64,000 nucleotides of DNA from Utricularia gibba (Eukaryota; Streptophyta; Magnoliopsida; Lamiales; Lentibulariaceae), in the NCBI GenBank assembly GCA_002189035.1, contig NEEC01000010.1, forward strand, positions 3,038,001-3,102,000, given 5' to 3'. Of this stretch, positions 58,849-64,000 are shown piece after piece. The first letter of the stretch is position 1. Every line of letters starts with the position of its first letter. A program made the position numbers and the translations under genes. The notes beneath the pieces are model-generated. The model worked only from the letters and a program-made list of their open reading frames with translations, did no database searches and was not told the origin of the DNA.

Positions 58849-59886
58849 TTTTCATCATTCTACTGCAACCCTCCAGCAAGTCCATCACCAGGACCACTCG
58901 AATTGAATAAATGGAACCGGACACCTTTGACTAGCAACATGAATTACACTTTTAGTAGGTGTTTTATTTTAAGCATCTCATATACATGTTTCCACAACTG
59001 AAGTCATATATAGATAAGTATTTTAAAGAGAAAATTACAAGAAAACATTTCAAGTGTCCATTAGTATAAAGAATTTTTCGCATTCGCATATGGATATTTA
59101 CGAATCAAAATCCATTGTTAGGATTATTTTGAAGTTCAATGAGGATAAAGACATAAAAGAAGGATGACTGTAATTTATAGATATTGTTTATAGTGATACA
59201 TCGTTATAATTTGATTAAGGTAAAAAATCAATTAGTTTTAGTAATATAAAAGACTAAATATATAGTTTAATAAGTTTGAGTTTACAAAAAAAATAAGTTA
59301 AGTGATTGTACCTAAAAACATTAGGTTATACAAAATATGTGACTGGTGATTTGCTGCTACATCTCCTCAGGGATAGGCTGAAAGTACGCGATGCTTCAAG
59401 TACTGGTACTGTTGCCATCAATGGCTCACAAGTTTGATGCAAGCCCTTCATTGACACCGCTTGTGTTTAGACACATCTTGTAAAAGGGTAGCTGAATCTG
59501 TACGCGGGCGGGTTGTTTGGCGCAGAAGACAAGTGCTTTAGGCATATTCTGTGCATCAAAGAGATGCGGAGCGCGGGGATTGGGAAGAAGGCAACTCCCA
59601 TGTGCTCTGATCCCCTGGAGAAATGTTTGCAATCACAGGAGCTGACCTTTTTCCTGTTGCTGTGGGGGAAATAGGACATGTGTTGTTTCATTATTTCCTG
59701 TCCTTTCTCGTTCAATGCCGGAGAGGCATATCTCCGGGTATCTTCGCTTTATTCGGTGCCATTGTTTCTGTGTGTCCACGACGACTAGAAAAAAGGAGAT
59801 CATAGCAGATCTTCTAGTGGCGTTGCTGTTGAGTCGCGTTTAGGGTTCATGATTAGGGACCAACAAACCCACTCAGGATTATGAGG
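58849..59886. other. Spacer with small unrecognised frames
   Basis: 58.9-59.35 kb is AT-rich. 59.43-59.72 kb has two overlapping minus-strand frames of 68 and 82 codons (for example GIRAHGSCLLPNPRAPHLFD) that share the same DNA without recognisable motifs. It may be a relic of an older gene or chance. Confidence 0.35.
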
Positions 59887-59947
59887 GTAGTTGTCTGATA
59901 TGGCTGCCACCATGAGCCAAAAGTACGAGATAATTCCAAGATATAGT

Positions 59948-59990
59948 CAACTTTATCATTTAATGGATCATTTCATTTCCACATCATTAT
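59948..59990 (+). repeat. Left terminal inverted repeat segment of the MULE
   Basis: Starts CAACTTTATCATTTAATGG. It pairs with the complement of 63634-63673 at 31 of 40 positions, ending in a shared CACATCAT. Confidence 0.65.
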
Positions 59991-60560
59991 TTATTATTTA
60001 TTTTTGTACAAAAAATCATATAAATTTATATTTTTCTAAAAATATATATATTTAATTATATTTTATATTAAAAATTTAAATATAATATATTACAATATAA
60101 TTATATTACAATATTTATATTAATCAATAAATTAAAACATAACAATTAAATATATACAAAAATTATGCAATAAAATATTTAATAAATGCATAAGTAATAT
60201 TATTTAAATTAAAATCCCAAAGTCTCGAAAACACATTCTCGAAAATATCTAAAATTGAAATTAATCAACTTTTGATCTTATCTTCAAATGTATATGAGTT
60301 AAACTGCTTGAAAATGATGTTGATCTAGCACAACCTCTGGTATTCACTCTTCTTGCTGTATTGTGAACAAGATCAAATGGAGATGTACCCTATCCACTCT
60401 CAGGAATTGATGGATTAAATTGCCTTTTGTATATTTTCGCAAGGGTATTTACTTGATAATATTTTGAAATATAAGAACTTGCATCTTCATTGAAATCCTT
60501 GTACACCTAAGAGCGGAATAAAGTTAACAACTGTTATGATATTACAAATAACATGATACA

Positions 60561-62981
60561 TCAAAAGATAATTCTTACTTGAATGTCATGTGAACATGGA
60601 ATAGCTTTTTGCTGCCACTTTCCACAAGTACATGTCAAATATGTCAAACAAACAATATAATAATGTTTGTTTTTTCTAGAATTTTTGCTCTGAGACATCA
60701 CAGTGGCACTCATTTTCTCTGCATTGTATTTCTTGATCCTGTAGTTGATTGATTTGTCATCACATTTCTTATTAACAGATAGTGAATATGGAGTAAGCAA
60801 TTGACCCCTTTCCATGAGTAAATCCATCTTTGCTTTACTATTTGTGAAAATCTTAACATATCTCTCGAAAGTGGCCTCAACAAGAGCTTTTGGAGGTAAT
60901 ATTTGTGCTCTACGTAAAACACTATTTAATGATTCAGAGATACTTGTGGTATGCACACCACATCTACAAAAATAAGAAATGTAAGGTTAACATAGTAATA
61001 ATATGAATAAAATTATACCATTTCAAGTTACCTAATGGCATCATCATATGATAGTGTTCATCGCTTTCGATCGATTTCATGGAGATACTCAAATGCTGCC
61101 TCATTTTTATTTCTGATTTTCTGCATAACTATCTGAAACTTTTCTTTTTTTGAACTCAAGGCAGCTTCCCAAAATAAATTAACCAAATGTTTCGACCTGA
61201 AATGAGATATGAAATTTGCAAGTAGATGTTGCATACAAAATTTGTAATCTCCCATAGGCTCATTGAAAGCAAGTATATCCTTAATTGCAGATAATAATCA
61301 TGCACCACGGTCAGTTACTAGAAAAATACGATGTAATTTCATGATATGCTTAACCAAAATGTTAAAAAACCAATAGCAGGATTCATAAGATTCTTCCTCA
61401 ACAATAGCAAATGCAAGTGGAATTATAGTGCGGTCACCATCAAATGGCATGCTATTAGAAGGTGATATCTATATCCTGCATATAGATGTGTTCCATCAAC
61501 AGTAATAATTGGACGACAATACCTAAAAGCATGGACGCATGATCCAAAAGCCCAAAATATATGGTGTAGCATTTGCTTGCCATCATGGGAACGAAGATTC
61601 TCATATTCAAATATAGTATTTGTGATAAAACAAATATGTTAGTAAACAAACATCAATATTTGTAAAATAATAAAAATGAATTAACTGGATTGGATTCCTT
61701 AATAGATAACAAATAAGAAGAGAGCTTTGTCATCGATTCCTCCCAAGTACCATACATATTCATGATAGCACGCCTAATAACAGTCCATCCAAGCTTATAT
61801 GATATTTTGAAATGATAAACTTCATAAATATCATCAATCACATCAGAAACACGTATCCATGGATTTGCTTTAACCTTGTTCATGATATGAAGAGACATAA
61901 ATTTGCTAGTAATGCTATCATTTCTAGCAGTTCTAGAACTGCTAGAAAAGCAAGTATGAGGTCCCTCATATTGTGTCACAGTTCAAAATTGAGTGACACT
62001 GCTATTCCATACTCTAACACGCCATTCACATGGAGGTGTTGCATTTCAGTTGATACAATTTATCTCATACTACTTGTTATTGCTCTTCTCAACATGAAAA
62101 GACTTTTTCAGCTTCGTGATACAATAATAATTCAATGCTTTCTTCATTGAAGTTTTATCTTTGAAGAAAACCTCTTTGCATGGATCACCGCTTGTCCCAT
62201 CATATAAGTTTAAAGTCTTCTCAAACTCAACTGCTGTTGGAATTTGCATTGCTACATCGCTTTCATAAAACCTACTTTCTATTTGTTCATCATCATCATC
62301 ACTTGAAGAAAGTGGAGATGGAATAATTTCTTGCTTCATTTCGTTTTCAGCTTGCTCAGTAGCATCTTCCTCACATAAATGATCCGAATCCCATAATATG
62401 TCTTCATCACAAGGTGATTCTGGTGGTGAAGAATTGTGATATGTTGGTAAAGTATATGGATTATTATGACTGGTTGATGCTTCTCCAACATTAACTAGAA
62501 ATAAAACATAAAATATATCATTAGCACAAATTAATTATATGAATTCAAAAAAATATCTTAAATATAATCTAAAACTAATAATAATAAAATGTTATTTGGA
62601 AAAAAATTACATACTATTGTATTGTTGAATGATCAAATTCATGAAGTTTGGAGTTGCATTAATATACATATCAACACTTGAAATCATACGACTTTGATTA
62701 AAAATCAAAGACAAACTATCATCTGTTTGATCAAGATGATGACAGTACCTCTGAAAACCCATTGTTGAATCCATAGCAACATAATTCACAATGATGGTAA
62801 TAGAATACTCACTTGAAGATAGTTGCATAACTTCATAAATCAACGACACCAGCATCGATATTGATGTATCTTGAGCAACCAAAGCAGAAAATCGTGGTGA
62901 TGAATCATAGCACACACCATTGTTTCCATAAAACAAGTTACCTCCCCAATACAACCGGATCTCAATTGGAGAGGAAGCCAT
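60561..62981 (-). pseudogene. MuDR-type transposase, disrupted
   Basis: The start MASSPIEIRLYWGGNLFYG at 62981 matches the N-terminal domain of plant MuDR transposases. Next come an acidic linker (SSDDDDEQIES), the domain with EVFFKDKTSMKKALNYYC, and a segment with KANPWIRVSDVIDDIYE. The catalytic region follows: RPIITVDGTHLYAGYRYHL (first Asp), IPLAFAIVEEESYESCYWFF, then TDRGA (second Asp) interrupted by an in-frame TGA near 61292, then LLSAIKDILAFNEPMGDYKF. A SWIM zinc finger (CTCGKWQQKAIPCSH) closes the gene. At least one frame shift in the catalytic core and the stop make it inactive. Introns between some pieces are likely. Confidence 0.85.
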
Positions 62982-63039
62982 TGAAATTGTAAGAGGAATA
63001 AAAGAATAAAGAATAATGATATGAGATGTGTATTTCATT

Positions 63040-63505
63040 ATATACTTCGTTTTGAATTTTGAATTAAAAAAAAGACAAATGAATTTAATATTACATCAAA
63101 CTTTTTCAGAATTTTAATTTTAAAATTTGAACATGTCAGTATCAGATGTGTACTATTGCTTCGTTTTTTAATTTTGAATTGGAAAAAATACAAATGAATT
63201 TAATATTACACCAAACTTTTTCAGAATTTTAATGCTAAAATCTGAACATGTCAGTATCACATGTGTACTATTGCTTCGTTTTTTAATTTTGAATTGGAAA
63301 AAAGACAAATGAATTTAATATTACACCAAACTTTTTCAGAATTTTAATATTAAAATCTAAACATGTCAGTATCACATGTATATTATTAATTCATTTTTTA
63401 ATTTTTAATTTAAAAAAAGATAAATTAATATAATGTTACACCAAATTTTTTACAGAATTTTAATGCTAAAACCTGAACATATCAATGTCATATATGTATT
63501 ATTGT
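63040..63505. repeat. Four tandem copies of a ~115-base AT-rich unit inside the MULE
   Basis: The unit contains CTTCGTTTTTTAATTTTGAA, a run ending CCAAACTTTTTCAG, and GAACATGTCAGTATCA. The last landmark recurs at 63131, 63246, 63361 and, diverged, 63477, so the period is 115-116 bases. The outermost copies are the most diverged. It lies between the transposase start and the right inverted end, as subterminal arrays do in many MULEs. Confidence 0.85.
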
Positions 63506-63632
63506 GATGATCAAATTGATTATAATATAATATAAAAAGAAATAAATATAATATATTATTTATTTGAATTTTCGTGTAAAATATGAATATAAAATGTTAA
63601 TTGAATTTTGGTGTAAAAATTAAATAAAAACT

Positions 63633-63673
63633 GATGATGTGTAAATAAAATGAAGCACTAGAATACAAAGTTG
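63633..63673 (-). repeat. Right terminal inverted repeat segment of the MULE
   Basis: Complement of the left segment, with 31 of 40 matching positions; see the left segment. Confidence 0.65.
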
Positions 63674-63931
63674 GCTACTTATTAAAATTCTATATCCAGT
63701 GTTGGTGTGATAAGTAATTTGCCCTGAAAAGACCACTACCCAAACGACGTTGAGCCTTGCGTGGGCCCTCGCCCGGACCCCTGCGGTACTGGGACCCACC
63801 TGTCCGAGATTTATCGGCAGCTACGAACCTCTAAAAATATGAAATTAAATTAAATATTGGATTAATAACTAATTTAGAAGTAATCGAGAATATATAAAAT
63901 ATATATAATCTAATGCCGGATCTGATCTAAT

Positions 63932-64000
63932 CTAATCTTCTTGAAGGGGGGCTGGTAGGAGGGAGCTTGGTTTTCCGGCGGCGCCGACGGCAGAGTAGCC
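63932..64000 (-). CDS. Possible 3' end of a gene running off the window
   Basis: The last 69 bases are GC-rich and open on the minus strand, giving GYSAVGAAGKPSSLLPAPLQ, then EDstop. The abrupt change from AT-rich to GC-rich sequence with an open frame suggests a coding end, but 22 codons are too few to be sure. Confidence 0.25.
   Translation of the reverse strand, partial: GYSAVGAAGKPSSLLPAPLQED

Larger units (their letters stand above)
59887..63720 (-). mobile_element. Degenerate Mutator-like element (MULE)
   Basis: A DNA transposon of the Mutator group, read leftward. Its ends are inverted: 59948-59987 and the complement of 63634-63673 match at 31 of 40 positions by hand alignment, and the similarity continues inward. 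The exact outer borders and target duplication could not be fixed. The interior encodes an N-terminal MuDR-like domain, a transposase core and a SWIM zinc finger, all broken. The N-terminal side of the coding region is separated from the right end by a tandem-repeat block. Confidence 0.8.

Overview
This is plant nuclear DNA, almost certainly from a flowering plant. The genes are spliced, with GT-AG introns and two apparent GC-AG introns. They include land-plant or angiosperm families: EMF1, YUCCA, a plastidial starch phosphorylase with an L-type insertion, plant MED17, neprosin/DUF239, potato-II inhibitors, an arabinogalactan peptide and ENOD93. Some genes are GC-rich (the CCCH zinc-finger gene, YUCCA) while spacers are AT-rich. 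This fits a monocot or early-diverging angiosperm, but I cannot place the species.

Layout. 1-2306: vacuolar processing enzyme, 5' end missing. 2776-2973 (-): arabinogalactan peptide. 3751-5051 (-): CXXC zinc-binding DUF866 protein. 5647-7231 (+): neprosin-like gene with several frame breaks. 7561-10860 (-): epsin. 11864-13816 (-): intronless PPR protein. 13.8-17.0 kb: long AT-rich spacer with a GC-richer patch. 17043-18115 (-): CCCH tandem zinc finger. 18.1-21.6 kb: spacer with a G-box cluster. 21621-24946 (-): ATP-phosphofructokinase, head to head with MED17 (25640-28291, +). 28899-30030 (+): membrane-anchored coiled-coil protein. 30411-31169 (+): ENOD93 family. 31206-31835 (-): uncertain proline-rich protein, head to head with NUP85 (32150-36223, +). 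37056-38912 (+): two tandem potato-II inhibitors. 39211-39716 (-): BSD2-like DnaJ zinc-finger protein. 40424-44708 (+): plastidial alpha-glucan phosphorylase. 46220-49748 (-): EMF1. 50.7-57.1 kb: sparsely coding, with one possible unrecognised transcript. 57190-58716 (+): YUCCA. 59.9-63.7 kb: degenerate Mutator-like element with inverted ends and a tandem-repeat block.

The genes do not form one pathway; this is ordinary mixed euchromatin. The most striking property is technical or evolutionary. At least five otherwise well conserved genes (VPE, neprosin, CCCH zinc finger, coiled-coil protein, EMF1), and probably epsin, carry single-base frame breaks. Most of these fall in short homopolymers, usually a C or G run one base short. 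Uncorrected consensus errors are the simplest explanation. I found no convincing new multi-gene system. The best biological leads are the G-box cluster upstream of the zinc-finger gene, the duplicated 3' end of the PPR gene, the two GC-AG introns, the Lys-rich phosphorylase insertion and the MULE with its internal minisatellite.
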